In this document: positions 18,454-27,425 of the stretch, piece by piece | How positions within the stretch are numbered: the stretch's first letter is position 1 | Layout: every line of letters starts with the position of its first letter | Origin: an uncultured Caulobacteraceae bacterium | GTDB lineage: Bacteria > Pseudomonadota > Alphaproteobacteria > Caulobacterales > Caulobacteraceae | Reading direction: 5' to 3' | Assembly (NCBI GenBank): GCA_903872075.1 | Contig: CAIQJF010000071.1 | Span: forward strand, 1-64,000 | Length of the DNA: 64,000 nt | Translations under genes and position numbers: made by a program | The notes under the pieces: generated by a model | What the model was told of the DNA's origin: nothing | The model's database searches: none | What the model saw: only the letters and a program-made list of their open reading frames with translations

Positions 18454-20298
18454 ATGCCCGACAGTGACGTATCTTTGAACACCGGCGCCATTGCCGGCCT
18501 TCTTCCCGCGCCGACGCGCCATAAGCGGTTGATCGCTTGGGTGTCTGAGATCGCCGCCTTGACCAAGCCGGACCGCGTCCATTGGTGCGACGGCTCGGAG
18601 GCCGAATGGGCGGCGCTCACGGCCGAAATGGTCAAGGCCGGCTCCCTGAAGGCGCTTAACCCCGACAAGCGTCCCAATAGCTTCTACGCCGCGTCGGATC
18701 CGAAGGACGTGGCCCGCGTCGAAAGCCGCACCTACATCTGTTCGGAAAAGGAAATCGACGCCGGGCCCAGCAACAATTGGCGCGATCCGGTCGGCATGCG
18801 GGCCGAACTGAACGGCCTTTTCGATGGCTGCATGCGCGGCCGCACCATGTACGTGGTGCCGTTCTGCATGGGCCCGCTGGGTTCGAAAATCAGCGCCTTG
18901 GGGGTCGAAATCAGCGACAGCCCCTATGTGGCGATCTCGATGAAGATCATGACTCGCATGGGGAAGGCCGCGCTCGACGCCATGGGCGACGATGGCTTCT
19001 TCGTGCCGGCGGTTCACACGGTCGGCAAGCCGCTGTCGCCCGGCGAGGCCGATGTGCCCTGGCCGTGCAACGAGAACAAATACATCGTCCACTATCCCGA
19101 GACGCGCGAGATCTGGTCGTATGGATCCGGCTACGGCGGCAACGCCCTGTTGGGCAAGAAGTGCTACGCGCTGCGCATCGCCTCGGTGATGGCGCGTGAC
19201 GGGGGATGGCTTGCGGAGCACATGCTCATCCTCAAGCTGACCTCGCCGGAAGGTGCGTCCCATTTCGTGGCGGCGGCGTTCCCCAGCGCCTGCGGCAAGA
19301 CCAATCTCGCCATGCTCCAGCCGACCTTGGCCGGGTGGAAGGCCGAGACCATCGGCGACGACATTTGCTGGATGCGTTTCGGCGACGATGGACGCCTGCG
19401 CGCCATCAATCCCGAGGCCGGGTTCTTCGGCGTGGCGCCGGGCACCGGTCACGCGACCAACCCCAACGCCATCGCAGCGCTGTCGCGCAACACCATCTTC
19501 ACCAACGTCGCGCTCACGGCCGATGGCGATGTCTGGTGGGAAGGTCTCACCGATACGCCGCCGGAAGGTCTGACCGACTGGAAGGGCAGACCCTGGACGC
19601 CGGGCGGCGAACCCGCGGCCCACCCCAACGCCCGCTTCACCGCGCCTGCCGAACAGTGCCCGTCGATCGCGTCCGAGTGGGAAGACCCGGCCGGCGTTCC
19701 GATCTCGGCTATTCTTTTCGGCGGACGCCGCGCCAGCGCCGTGCCGCTGGTGACCGAAGCTTTCGATTGGAATCACGGTGTCTTCCTGGCCTCGAACGTG
19801 GCCTCGGAAGGCACGGCCGCCGCCGAAAATCGGGTTGGGGAACTGCGCCGCGATCCCTTCGCCATGCTGCCGTTCTGCGGCTACAACATGGGTGACTATT
19901 TCAGCCATTGGCTGAAGGTCGGCGCCGGCGCCGACGCGTCCAAGCTTCCGCGCCTGTTCTTCGTCAATTGGTTCCTCAAGGACGCCAAGGGCAAGTTCGT
20001 TTGGCCGGGCTTCGGCGACAACAGCCGGGTGCTGAAGTGGATTTTCGAACGCCTGGAAAACGCGGTTGGCGCCAATGACACGCCCATCGGCCGTCTGCCC
20101 AAGGTGGAAGATCTCGACGTCGCGGGCCTGTCGCTGACCGACGATCAACTTAAGCTGCTGCTGACCGTCGATTCCGACGTCTGGCGCGAGGAAGCGGCCC
20201 TGATCCCGGCGGCCTATGAGAAATTTGGCGAACGTCTGCCGAAGGAACTTTGGGGTCAGTACGAAGCTCTGGTTTCGCGCCTGGCGGCGGCCGCCTGA
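18454..20298 (+). CDS. pckG: Phosphoenolpyruvate carboxykinase (GTP)
   Basis: A 614-residue enzyme converting oxaloacetate and GTP to PEP, CO2 and GDP, the entry step of gluconeogenesis. The P-loop/active-site segment [13 protein letters not shown] is the diagnostic sequence of the GTP-dependent class, and [21 protein letters not shown] and CGYNMGDYF are also conserved. Length is standard. AGGTGG lies just before the ATG. It follows korB on the same strand after 78 bases; the pairing suggests joint control of 2-oxoacid oxidation and C4-to-C3 conversion, but cotranscription is not proven. Confidence 0.97.
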   Translation: MPDSDVSLNTGAIAGLLPAPTRHKRLIAWVSEIAALTKPDRVHWCDGSEAEWAALTAEMVKAGSLKALNPDKRPNSFYAASDPKDVARVESRTYICSEKEIDAGPSNNWRDPVGMRAELNGLFDGCMRGRTMYVVPFCMGPLGSKISALGVEISDSPYVAISMKIMTRMGKAALDAMGDDGFFVPAVHTVGKPLSPGEADVPWPCNENKYIVHYPETREIWSYGSGYGGNALLGKKCYALRIASVMARDGGWLAEHMLILKLTSPEGASHFVAAAFPSACGKTNLAMLQPTLAGWKAETIGDDICWMRFGDDGRLRAINPEAGFFGVAPGTGHATNPNAIAALSRNTIFTNVALTADGDVWWEGLTDTPPEGLTDWKGRPWTPGGEPAAHPNARFTAPAEQCPSIASEWEDPAGVPISAILFGGRRASAVPLVTEAFDWNHGVFLASNVASEGTAAAENRVGELRRDPFAMLPFCGYNMGDYFSHWLKVGAGADASKLPRLFFVNWFLKDAKGKFVWPGFGDNSRVLKWIFERLENAVGANDTPIGRLPKVEDLDVAGLSLTDDQLKLLLTVDSDVWREEAALIPAAYEKFGERLPKELWGQYEALVSRLAAAA

Positions 20299-20339
20299 AC
20301 TTGGCCGGAGACTCTGGGCCCCCGGCCCGCGAGGTGAAG

Positions 20340-21050
20340 GTGAGTCCGCAGTTTCGCGGGCCGCCGAACTCGGGCAACGGCGGTTACGTCTGTGGCCTGT
20401 TGGCCGAACAGCTACCGGGTGCGATCTTCACCGGAATTCTGCGCGCGCCAATCCCCTTAGACGTCCCGCTCCGTATCGAACTTCTGGACGGCGCGGCGCG
20501 ATTGGTTGACGCCGCAGGTGGGCTGATCGCAGAGGCGCGTGCAGGAGAGGCCGGCGACCTGCCGGAGGCCCCGCCGGCGCCAAGCCTCGACGCCGCGACT
20601 GCGGCGGGGGGGCGGTTCATCGGTCTCCAACGCACCTTCCATCCGATCTGTTTCACCTGCGCCACCTCGCTCGAAGAGGGTTACGGCCTTCGTGTGTTCG
20701 TTGGTCAGGTCGAAGGCGCGGCCGAGGGCGTTGTGGCCGGTCCGTGGACCCCTCATGCCAATTTCGCCGACGCCGAGGGTCTCGCGCGCTTCGACGCGGT
20801 GTGGGCGGCGCTCGATTGCCCGGGTTCGGTGGCGTGGGTCGAACTGGGCGGGAGCGGGGGTCTGCTGGGCACCATGACCTGCGAGATCACCCGCCGGCCG
20901 CGAACGGGTGAGCCTTGTATCGTGTTGGCCTGGCCGATCGAGCGCAGCGGCCGCAAGAGCGTCGCCGGGACAGCGCTCTACACAGCGCAGGGTGAGTTAC
21001 TGGCGCGCAGCCGACAAATCTGGATAGGACGGCCGGCGTCCGACGCCTGA
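20340..21050 (+). CDS. Thioesterase-like (hotdog) protein, function not known
   Basis: A protein of about 236 residues. The opening FRGPPNSGNGGYVCG is typical of a family of double-hotdog, thioesterase-superfamily proteins found mostly in actinobacteria and alphaproteobacteria. It has no signal peptide or membrane segment. A CATS-like cysteine stretch (FTCATS) in the middle is seen but is not assigned. The start is uncertain: GTG at 20340 has GAGG five bases upstream; GTG at 20334 and TTG at 20301 are in frame. It begins shortly after the pckG stop and converges with the DUF2235 gene. Confidence 0.65.
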   Translation: MSPQFRGPPNSGNGGYVCGLLAEQLPGAIFTGILRAPIPLDVPLRIELLDGAARLVDAAGGLIAEARAGEAGDLPEAPPAPSLDAATAAGGRFIGLQRTFHPICFTCATSLEEGYGLRVFVGQVEGAAEGVVAGPWTPHANFADAEGLARFDAVWAALDCPGSVAWVELGGSGGLLGTMTCEITRRPRTGEPCIVLAWPIERSGRKSVAGTALYTAQGELLARSRQIWIGRPASDA

Positions 21051-21052
21051 CG

Positions 21053-22192
21053 TCAAAGTCTGGCTCGCACCTTTGCGAGCGTCGGCGGATTGTAGTCCTT
21101 CCGGACGGTCAGACGTTCGCGAGCGGCTGCTGAAACCACATCGGGATCGTCGGGTCCCGGTCGCGGACTCTCCCCAATCGCCCGCATCACCACGGCGGCG
21201 ATCCCCTGCGCCAGCGGTGGGAAATCGCCGGTCGGGTTTGAGGCCGCCGTAAAGCCCTGCATGATCTGTTCGTCCAAGACGAGTCCGGCCCGTCGCGCGC
21301 CCTCGGCTATCCACACGAGCGGGCAGGCTGACACGCCGTGATCGTCCTTGCCGCCGCCGACACAGCCGTGATCGCCCGGGAACCACTGCTGTTGATAGGG
21401 CTGTTGGTCCCGTGGGAGCCCATCCGCCTGGGCGTTCGCGTTCAGGGTCGGCAGATTGTCCCAAAGGCTCGGACGAAACGTCTCGCGTAGCTCGTCGATG
21501 GAAACGGCATGCCGGGCGCTGAACACGAAGCGGGAAAGGCTCTGGTCGTGGAACTGATATTTCCGGTCCAGATCCTTGGCGAAGGGAATCTTCGTCGGGA
21601 CGCCGAGTTCGCCCACGGTGTCCCAGACGCCGACATACTGGATGGAGCCCGCGTCGGCGGTGTCGTTGGCGCCGGCTGCGACCTTAGGGTCGGCGGCGCG
21701 GGTCTTGAGCAAAGGAGCCGGCGTAAAGCAGTAGGCATCCCGGAACGCCTGCGTCTCCGGAGCGTCAGCGGCGGATGTCCGATAGATCGTCAGCGCATCG
21801 TCGACGCGCGCGACATGTTCCCGTTTGAGGATCCAGCACCGCCGCAAAAGCCCGGCCAGGCTCCGCGCCGTGTAGGCTCCGCGCGAGAAACCGAAGATGA
21901 ACAGCCGGTCGCCGGGCGTGTAGTTCAGACAGATGAATTCGTAGGCGTCAGCGATTTTCTTATCGAGCCCGGCGCCGAAAACGCCTCCGGCCAGCCGGGT
22001 GACCTCGTCGGCGAAGCTGATGCCTCCGCCGACGCCAACCCCATCGTCATAGAAGATGGCCTGGGCGACGGAGGAGCCATCTTCCGCGGTGAACGCCGGC
22101 AAGGTGGCCGCAGCCAGACGGGCGACATTCGTCGGCGTCTTCTGACTGAAGCTTTGCCAGGTGCCGTCGCAGAAGATGGCGATGTGTTTCAT
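21053..22192 (-). CDS. DUF2235 domain protein (alpha/beta hydrolase-like, Tle-type fold)
   Basis: A 379-residue protein that begins with the family motif IFCDGTW and has a serine hydrolase elbow GFSRGAYTAR (Ser103). VGVWDTVGELG and WFPGDHGCVGGG are also conserved. Relatives include phospholipase effectors of type VI secretion, but many are free-standing cytoplasmic proteins. No secretion genes, VgrG or immunity gene are nearby, and no signal peptide is seen, so an effector role is not supported. It lies 6 bases downstream of the MaoC gene on the same strand. Confidence 0.85.
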   Translation of the reverse strand: MKHIAIFCDGTWQSFSQKTPTNVARLAAATLPAFTAEDGSSVAQAIFYDDGVGVGGGISFADEVTRLAGGVFGAGLDKKIADAYEFICLNYTPGDRLFIFGFSRGAYTARSLAGLLRRCWILKREHVARVDDALTIYRTSAADAPETQAFRDAYCFTPAPLLKTRAADPKVAAGANDTADAGSIQYVGVWDTVGELGVPTKIPFAKDLDRKYQFHDQSLSRFVFSARHAVSIDELRETFRPSLWDNLPTLNANAQADGLPRDQQPYQQQWFPGDHGCVGGGKDDHGVSACPLVWIAEGARRAGLVLDEQIMQGFTAASNPTGDFPPLAQGIAAVVMRAIGESPRPGPDDPDVVSAAARERLTVRKDYNPPTLAKVRARL

Positions 22193-22198
22193 CTGGTC

Positions 22199-22621
22199 TC
22201 AGGGATCGACCCTGGCCTCCGCATAGCCGTTGAGAACCTCAACGCCGTTCTGGTTGACGGTCTTGACGTCTAGTTCGACGAGTTTGACGCCGTCGCGTTC
22301 CGAGAGCGCCTTGACCGTGGCGGTGGAGTCCAGCGTGTCGCCGGGCCAGACCTGACTCGTGAACCGGACGCCGTATTTGGTCAGACGCGCATCCCCGACG
22401 TAGTCCGTCAGCATCTTGCCCGTCATGCCCATGGTCAGCATCCCGTGCGCGAAGACCGACGGATAGCCGGCCACCTGCGTCGTGAATATCTCGTCGGTGT
22501 GCAGGGGATTATAGTCGCCGGACGAGCCGGCATACTGGACGATCTGGGTGCGTTTCAGATCTTCCACCAGCCGCGCGGTGTGGACGTCGCCGACCTTCAG
22601 ATTGCTCGCTTTCAAAGCCAT
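22199..22621 (-). CDS. MaoC family dehydratase
   Basis: A 140-residue single-hotdog hydratase. The catalytic motif appears as YAGSSGDYNPLHTDE (Asp and His of the R-hydratase site) and is followed by FAHGMLTMG. Such proteins add water to or remove it from enoyl-CoA thioesters. It is 9 bases downstream of the gene for the second half-like partner; the two are probably a heteromeric hydratase, as known for actinobacterial pairs. Confidence 0.9.
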   Translation of the reverse strand: MALKASNLKVGDVHTARLVEDLKRTQIVQYAGSSGDYNPLHTDEIFTTQVAGYPSVFAHGMLTMGMTGKMLTDYVGDARLTKYGVRFTSQVWPGDTLDSTATVKALSERDGVKLVELDVKTVNQNGVEVLNGYAEARVDP

Positions 22622-22630
22622 CGGGCCCTC

Positions 22631-23128
22631 CTATTTCTGATCGACCGGACGTTCGGTGCGCACACCGACGCCGCGGGCCGTGATGACCAGTTCACCGTTC
22701 TGGTCGCGATATTCCGTGATCGATTCCGAGAAGATCAGCTTGCCGGACCGCCGGCCTTCCTTCTCCCAGGTCTTGCCCGGCAGACTCTTGGCGGTCAGCA
22801 CGTCGCCAGGCCGCAGATGGCGGTGGTATTCGAAGTGCTGTTCGGCGTGGAGACCGCCGCCGTTGCCGCCGCCGCCGCCGCCCTGGCCGGGCGTGATGCC
22901 GGTCGCGTTCTTGCCGGAGCCGAACCACGGCTTGCCGGGCTTCGGGCGCAGCACATAGTCCGGATCGAACTGGGCGCTGGACTGGGCGAATGTCGGGGGC
23001 GCAACGATGCCGCCGGCCTCCGTGGTCTTGGCATAGTCGGCGTCTTCATAGATCGGGTTGTCGTCGCCCACCGAGCGGGCGAACATCAGGATGTGGGAGG
23101 CTTCGACGGGGAATGTCTTCACAGCCAT
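22631..23128 (-). CDS. MaoC-like FAS1-type dehydratase (N-terminal domain family)
   Basis: A 165-residue hotdog protein with FARSVGDDNPIYED at the start and LHAEQHFEYHR in the middle; it lacks the standard D-H catalytic pair in the usual place, as expected for the structural partner of a two-subunit hydratase. A glycine-rich loop (about residues 79-91) lies before LHAEQH. I chose the ATG at 23128, which has AGAGGA upstream, over an upstream GTG at 23173. It is the first gene of the unit with the MaoC and DUF2235 genes. Confidence 0.87.
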   Translation of the reverse strand: MAVKTFPVEASHILMFARSVGDDNPIYEDADYAKTTEAGGIVAPPTFAQSSAQFDPDYVLRPKPGKPWFGSGKNATGITPGQGGGGGGNGGGLHAEQHFEYHRHLRPGDVLTAKSLPGKTWEKEGRRSGKLIFSESITEYRDQNGELVITARGVGVRTERPVDQK

Positions 23129-23294
23129 GGCGGTTCCTCTTGCTTGCGGCCTTCTGTCTGGGACCGCTCCCATCTGAACGGGGTTGCCCCTGCCGCGTCA
23201 ACCGCGCGCACGATGGATGGCGACGTGAAATCGCACTAAGCTGGACTGAACGGAACACGGCGGGCGCCCAACGCCCGGTCTGGGGAGGACAGCC
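23129..23294. promoter_or_regulatory. Divergent control region, MaoC unit / cytochrome P450
   Basis: A 166-base gap between divergent genes. It holds a small inverted repeat (CGGGCG at 23261-23266, CGCCCG at 23272-23277) just ahead of the P450 ribosome binding site GGGGAGGA. No -35/-10 pair could be assigned with confidence. No regulator gene is next to it. Confidence 0.3.
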
Positions 23295-24539
23295 ATGACC
23301 ACGCGAATCGAGGACTTCAGTCTTCTGGACCCGGCGGTCCAGAGCAATCCGTCGGCCTTCTACGCGCTGCTGCACGCGCAGCAACCGGTCTACCGCATGC
23401 CGGAAACCGGCATGTATGTGGTCTCGCGCTATGATGATGTGCGCGCGGTGCTGCGCGACCCTGAGGTGTTTTCCAACGACACGACCGCCGCGGTGGGGAT
23501 GAACAGCGGCGTCTATCGCATTCACCATCAGATGCTGACCGAACGGGGCTGGCCGCATATCCAGACCCTGCAACGCACCGATCCACCGGTGCACGGCCGC
23601 TATCGCCGCCTTCTGGATCAGGTGTTCAACATCCAGCGCGTGAACGCCCTGATTCCACGGATCGAGGAGGTCACGCACAGTCTGATCGACGCCTTCATCG
23701 ATCGGGGCGAATGCGAGTTCGTCTCGGAATTCGCCTTCCCCTTGCCGGGGATCATTATTGCCGAACAGCTGGGTCTCGATCGGGAGAATATCGCGACCTT
23801 CAAAAAGTGGGCCGACGCCATTCTCGCTCCCGCGATGAACCCTCTGACGGCGGAGGAGATCACCGAGGTGGCCGAGATCGAACTGGAGATGCAGCACTTC
23901 CTTGCCGACACCTTCGAGTCGCGCCGCCGCGAACCTCGCGAGGATATGATCTCGGCCCTCGTGAACGCGCGCAGCGAGGGCGAGGAGCCGCTCTCAATGC
24001 GGGAGTTGCAGAACCTGATGCATCAGTTGATCTCGGGCGGCTACGACACCGTGATCAGCGGCCTCGCCAATAGCCTGTGGCTGCTGCTCCGCTTCCCCGA
24101 CCAGATGGCCAAGCTGCGAGCCGATCCGTCGCTGACCCGCAACTTTGTGGACGAGGCGCTGCGCCTTGAGAGTCCCGTGCAGGGTTTGATGCGGTGCGCC
24201 ACCCGCGACGTCGAGGTTGCGGGAACGGTCATTCCGAAGGACTCGATGGTTATCGTCCGCTATGGCGCCGCCAACCTCGACGCGAGCAAGTTCGACTGCC
24301 CCCACCAGCTGGATATCGAACGGCGCAATGCCGGCGCCCACCTGGCGTTTGGCAATGGGACGCATTTCTGCGTCGGGCGGCTGTTGGCCAAGCAGGAGAT
24401 GCTCACCGGTTTCACCATTCTGTTGGAACGCCTCGCCGACATTGAGCTGGCCGGTCCGTTGCCAGATCCGCCGCATCTGCCAAGTCTGCTGCTTCATGGG
24501 ATGAAGGAGCTGCCGATCCGCTTCCGCAAGGCGGGGTAG
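23295..24539 (+). CDS. Cytochrome P450
   Basis: A 414-residue soluble bacterial P450. The I-helix oxygen-binding motif is GGYDT (248-252), ExxR is in the segment EALRLESP, and the heme-binding loop is FGNGTHFCVGR with Cys359 as the axial ligand. It hydroxylates an unknown, probably lipophilic, compound using electrons from a ferredoxin; no dedicated ferredoxin or reductase gene is adjacent. It is divergent from the MaoC pair and convergent with a Baeyer-Villiger type monooxygenase, suggesting a shared catabolic theme. Confidence 0.96.
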   Translation: MTTRIEDFSLLDPAVQSNPSAFYALLHAQQPVYRMPETGMYVVSRYDDVRAVLRDPEVFSNDTTAAVGMNSGVYRIHHQMLTERGWPHIQTLQRTDPPVHGRYRRLLDQVFNIQRVNALIPRIEEVTHSLIDAFIDRGECEFVSEFAFPLPGIIIAEQLGLDRENIATFKKWADAILAPAMNPLTAEEITEVAEIELEMQHFLADTFESRRREPREDMISALVNARSEGEEPLSMRELQNLMHQLISGGYDTVISGLANSLWLLLRFPDQMAKLRADPSLTRNFVDEALRLESPVQGLMRCATRDVEVAGTVIPKDSMVIVRYGAANLDASKFDCPHQLDIERRNAGAHLAFGNGTHFCVGRLLAKQEMLTGFTILLERLADIELAGPLPDPPHLPSLLLHGMKELPIRFRKAG

Positions 24540-24560
24540 GCGAGGTCATGATCCCGGCCC

Positions 24561-24586
24561 GGCGCCCCCGCCATCGCGGGAGCGCC
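24561..24586. terminator. Bidirectional terminator hairpin between P450 and monooxygenase genes
   Basis: An 11-bp stem with one C-A mismatch, 24561-24571 with 24576-24586, and a 4-nt loop (CATC). It sits in the 57-base gap between two convergent genes, 22 bases after one stop and 11 from the other. There is no T tract, so the termination role is inferred. Confidence 0.55.
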
Positions 24587-24596
24587 CTCAACCGCC

Positions 24597-26411
24597 TCAG
24601 GCGATCGCCAGACCGTCGAACGTTCCTGCGGCCCGCCAATCGCGGACAAGATCGTAGAACGCCACAGGCCCAGGGCCGTAGAGTTGCTCGAAGATGCCCG
24701 CGCCTGAACCCGCCGTGCCCTCGCCGTTGTAGTAGCCGGGCGTGCAATCCCGCCGGAACTGGAGGTTCGCCTGCGGGCTTTCGCGCACCGTCCTCACCCA
24801 GCCGGACTCACCGTCGACGGTGGGTTCGATCGTGCGGGCCTGCCGGTCAGACGCTTCCTGGATCAACGCCGCCACATGCTGGACCTGTTCGTCGAGCATG
24901 TGCGGGAAATTCACCGTCAGGGCGTTCTGGGTGATGCCGAGGTGGAAACAGTTGGGGAAGCCGTGGCTGTAGAAGCCGTGCAGAGTCTTCATCCCTGAGG
25001 TCCAGTGGTCGGTGAGGGTCTGTCCGCCGACGCCGTAGACCTCAAATCCCGCTCGCCGCGTGTAGGCCGTACCGACCTCGAATCCGGTGGCGAAAATGAT
25101 GCAGTCCACCTCATATTCAACGCCGTCGAACACCAGACCGGTTTCCGTGACGCTGTCGACGCCGCGACCAAGCGTGTCGATGAGCTGCACGTTCGGCCGA
25201 TTGAAGGTGGGCAGGTAGTCGTCATTAAAGGTCGGACGCTTGCAGAACTGGCGGTACCAGGGCTTCAGCGCCTCGGCGGTCTTCGGATCTTTCACGACCT
25301 CGTCCACGCGGGCGCGAATCTGGTTCATCTTTCGGAAGTCGGCGAGTTCAACCTGGCGTTCCAGTTCCTCCATCGTCATCGCCGCGCCATCCGCGAGCCG
25401 GGCCGGAACCATGGCGGAGAGGTTGCGGATGATGTCAGTCCAGCCGTCCTGAACCTGATCCTCGTCCTGCGGCAGGCCGCTGACGAGCAGGTTGAAGTTG
25501 TCCATCCGGCGCTTTTGCCAGCCTGGCGTCAGGCTCTTGGCCCAGGCGGGATCCGTGGGCCTGTTGCCCCGGAGATCGACGGAGGAGGGCGTGCGCTGGA
25601 AGACGTACAGCTGTTTCGCATGCCGCCCCAGGTGGGAGACGCACTGGATGCCCGTCGCGCCGGTGCCGATGATCGCCACGCGCTTGTCCGCCAGCTTGTC
25701 CAGGTTTCCGGTCGTGTCGCCGCCCGTGTAGCCATAATCCCAGCGGCTGGTGTGGAAGCTGTGGCCTTTGTAGCGATCGATGCCGGGGATGCCCGGCAGT
25801 TTCGGGCGGTTCAGCGGGCCGTTGGACATGATGACGAACCGCGCCTTCATCCGGTCGTCGCGGTTGGTGGTCACCAGCCAGAGCTTTTCGTCCTCCAGCC
25901 AGCGAAGTTCGGAGATCTGGGTTTGGAAACAGGCGTCCTTGTAGAGGTCGAAGTGCTCGCCGATGCGGCGGGCGTGAGCGAGTATCTCCGGCGCGTAGCT
26001 GTATTTCTCTTTCGGGAGAAAGCCGGTCTCCTCCAGCAGGGGCAGGTAGATGTAAGCCTCCACATCGCATTGCGCCCCGGGGTAGCGGTTCCAGTACCAG
26101 GTGCCGCCGAAGTCGCCGCCCTTCTCGATGATCCGGATGGTGTCGGCGCCGGCCTTGCGCAGTTGCGCTCCGGCCATCAGGCCGCCGAAGCCGCCGCCGA
26201 TGATGACCACGTCCACGGTGTCGGTCAGCGCCGCGCGGGTGAATCCCGGTTCGACATAGGGGTCATCGACGTAATGGCTGAAGTCGCCCTTCACCTCGAC
26301 ATACTGATCGTTGGCTTCCGGGCGAAGGCGTCGGTCGCGTTCCAGCCGGTAGCGTTCGCGCAGGGCGTCCGGATCGAAATCCAGTCCCGTGTCGGCGGTG
26401 TCCAAGGCCAT
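24597..26411 (-). CDS. Flavin-containing monooxygenase, Baeyer-Villiger type
   Basis: A 604-residue FAD/NADPH monooxygenase. The first Rossmann motif is IIGGGFGGLMAG near residue 52, and IIGTGATGIQ is the NADPH one. Between them is YKGHSFHTSRWD, which matches the BVMO fingerprint with Tyr in place of the first Phe. Such enzymes insert oxygen next to a ketone to give an ester or lactone. The N-terminal ~45-residue extension before the FAD motif is common in the cyclohexanone/steroid monooxygenase-like group. I chose ATG 26411 because GGGAGGA lies just upstream. The substrate is unknown. Confidence 0.92.
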   Translation of the reverse strand: MALDTADTGLDFDPDALRERYRLERDRRLRPEANDQYVEVKGDFSHYVDDPYVEPGFTRAALTDTVDVVIIGGGFGGLMAGAQLRKAGADTIRIIEKGGDFGGTWYWNRYPGAQCDVEAYIYLPLLEETGFLPKEKYSYAPEILAHARRIGEHFDLYKDACFQTQISELRWLEDEKLWLVTTNRDDRMKARFVIMSNGPLNRPKLPGIPGIDRYKGHSFHTSRWDYGYTGGDTTGNLDKLADKRVAIIGTGATGIQCVSHLGRHAKQLYVFQRTPSSVDLRGNRPTDPAWAKSLTPGWQKRRMDNFNLLVSGLPQDEDQVQDGWTDIIRNLSAMVPARLADGAAMTMEELERQVELADFRKMNQIRARVDEVVKDPKTAEALKPWYRQFCKRPTFNDDYLPTFNRPNVQLIDTLGRGVDSVTETGLVFDGVEYEVDCIIFATGFEVGTAYTRRAGFEVYGVGGQTLTDHWTSGMKTLHGFYSHGFPNCFHLGITQNALTVNFPHMLDEQVQHVAALIQEASDRQARTIEPTVDGESGWVRTVRESPQANLQFRRDCTPGYYNGEGTAGSGAGIFEQLYGPGPVAFYDLVRDWRAAGTFDGLAIA

Positions 26412-26578
26412 GGTGTCCTCCCTGTTGTCCGTGGCGGGCCTTCGCCCATCCGTCGGGAGGCAATCTACATGCAGGCCGCGCGGAGGCCAGGGGGCATCGA
26501 GAGACATGACGGGCGCCAAAATGGGCGGCGTTCGTTTAGCATGGTGCGCGCGCCATCCCGGATTCGAAAGACCTGCCC
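26412..26578. promoter_or_regulatory. Divergent control region, monooxygenase / MOSC gene
   Basis: A 167-base gap between divergent genes that must hold both promoters. I see no convincing promoter pair, inverted repeat or small gene in it. Confidence 0.25.
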
Positions 26579-27349
26579 ATGACCGGCCAAATCGCCTCTC
26601 TCTGGCGCCATCCCGTGAAGGGCTTCACGCCGGAACGGCTGAGCGGCGTGCGCCTGGAGGCCGGCGCCTTCTTTCCCTGCGACCGCCTCTATGCTGTGGA
26701 GGACGGTCCATCGGGCTTCGACCCGGCCGCGCCCGGCTGGATCACCAAACAGAACTTCACGGTGCTGGCCAAAATCCCCGAGGTGGCCCGCATCCGCACC
26801 GCCTATGACGAGGTGTCGGGCGAATTCGCCGCGACGGCGGACGGGCAGGAGGCCTTCGCCGGGGCGCTCACAAGTGAGACCGGCCGTGAGGCGTTCGCCG
26901 GCTGGCTCTCCGGTTTTCTTGGTGAGGCGGCCAGCGGCCCGTTGAAGGTTGTGCAGGCGACGGGCCACCGGTTCACCGACCATCCCCTTGGACAGGTGTC
27001 GATCGTCAATCTGGCAAGCGTGCGAGACCTGGAGGCGCGGATCGGACAGCCGGTCGACCCTCTGCGGTTCCGGGCCAACATCTATGTGGACGGCTGGCCG
27101 GCCTGGATCGAGACCGCGCCAGGCGGCGGCGCGGTGCGGCTGGGAGAGGTGGCGGCGACGGTGTTCTCGCCGATCGTCCGCTGCATCGCGACGCACGTGG
27201 ATCCTCACACGGGCGAGCGCGACATCGATCTCGTCCGGGCCCTGCATGACCACTACGGCCATCTGCACTGCGGGATCTATGTGACGGTTGCGGAGAGCGG
27301 CGCCGTTCGCGAAGGCGATGTGGCGACGTTTCAGCCCGCGGGCGTCTGA
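26579..27349 (+). CDS. MOSC domain-containing protein
   Basis: A 256-residue protein with the N-terminal MOSC beta-barrel domain (WRHPVKGFTPE) followed by the MOSC domain. The cysteine in VRCIATHVDP is the conserved MOSC residue expected to ligate molybdenum. Relatives such as YiiM/YcbX and mARC handle the Mo cofactor and reduce N-hydroxylated compounds; whether this one does is inference. DPHTGERD is also typical. It follows its own promoter region and is followed by the PhyH gene after 76 bases. Confidence 0.88.
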   Translation: MTGQIASLWRHPVKGFTPERLSGVRLEAGAFFPCDRLYAVEDGPSGFDPAAPGWITKQNFTVLAKIPEVARIRTAYDEVSGEFAATADGQEAFAGALTSETGREAFAGWLSGFLGEAASGPLKVVQATGHRFTDHPLGQVSIVNLASVRDLEARIGQPVDPLRFRANIYVDGWPAWIETAPGGGAVRLGEVAATVFSPIVRCIATHVDPHTGERDIDLVRALHDHYGHLHCGIYVTVAESGAVREGDVATFQPAGV

Positions 27350-27425
27350 CCGCGACGCCTTGCCCAGCGTCGGCCGCCGCATCTAGACTTGGCTCGAGGC
27401 GCGGACGCGCCCGGAGGACCCAGGA

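Noticed and set aside
22850-22890. Glycine-rich repeat in the FAS1-type dehydratase as an expansion mutation
   Set aside because: A Gly-rich loop before LHAEQH fits the position of a variable loop in this hotdog group; the codons are mixed and do not form a clean tandem repeat.
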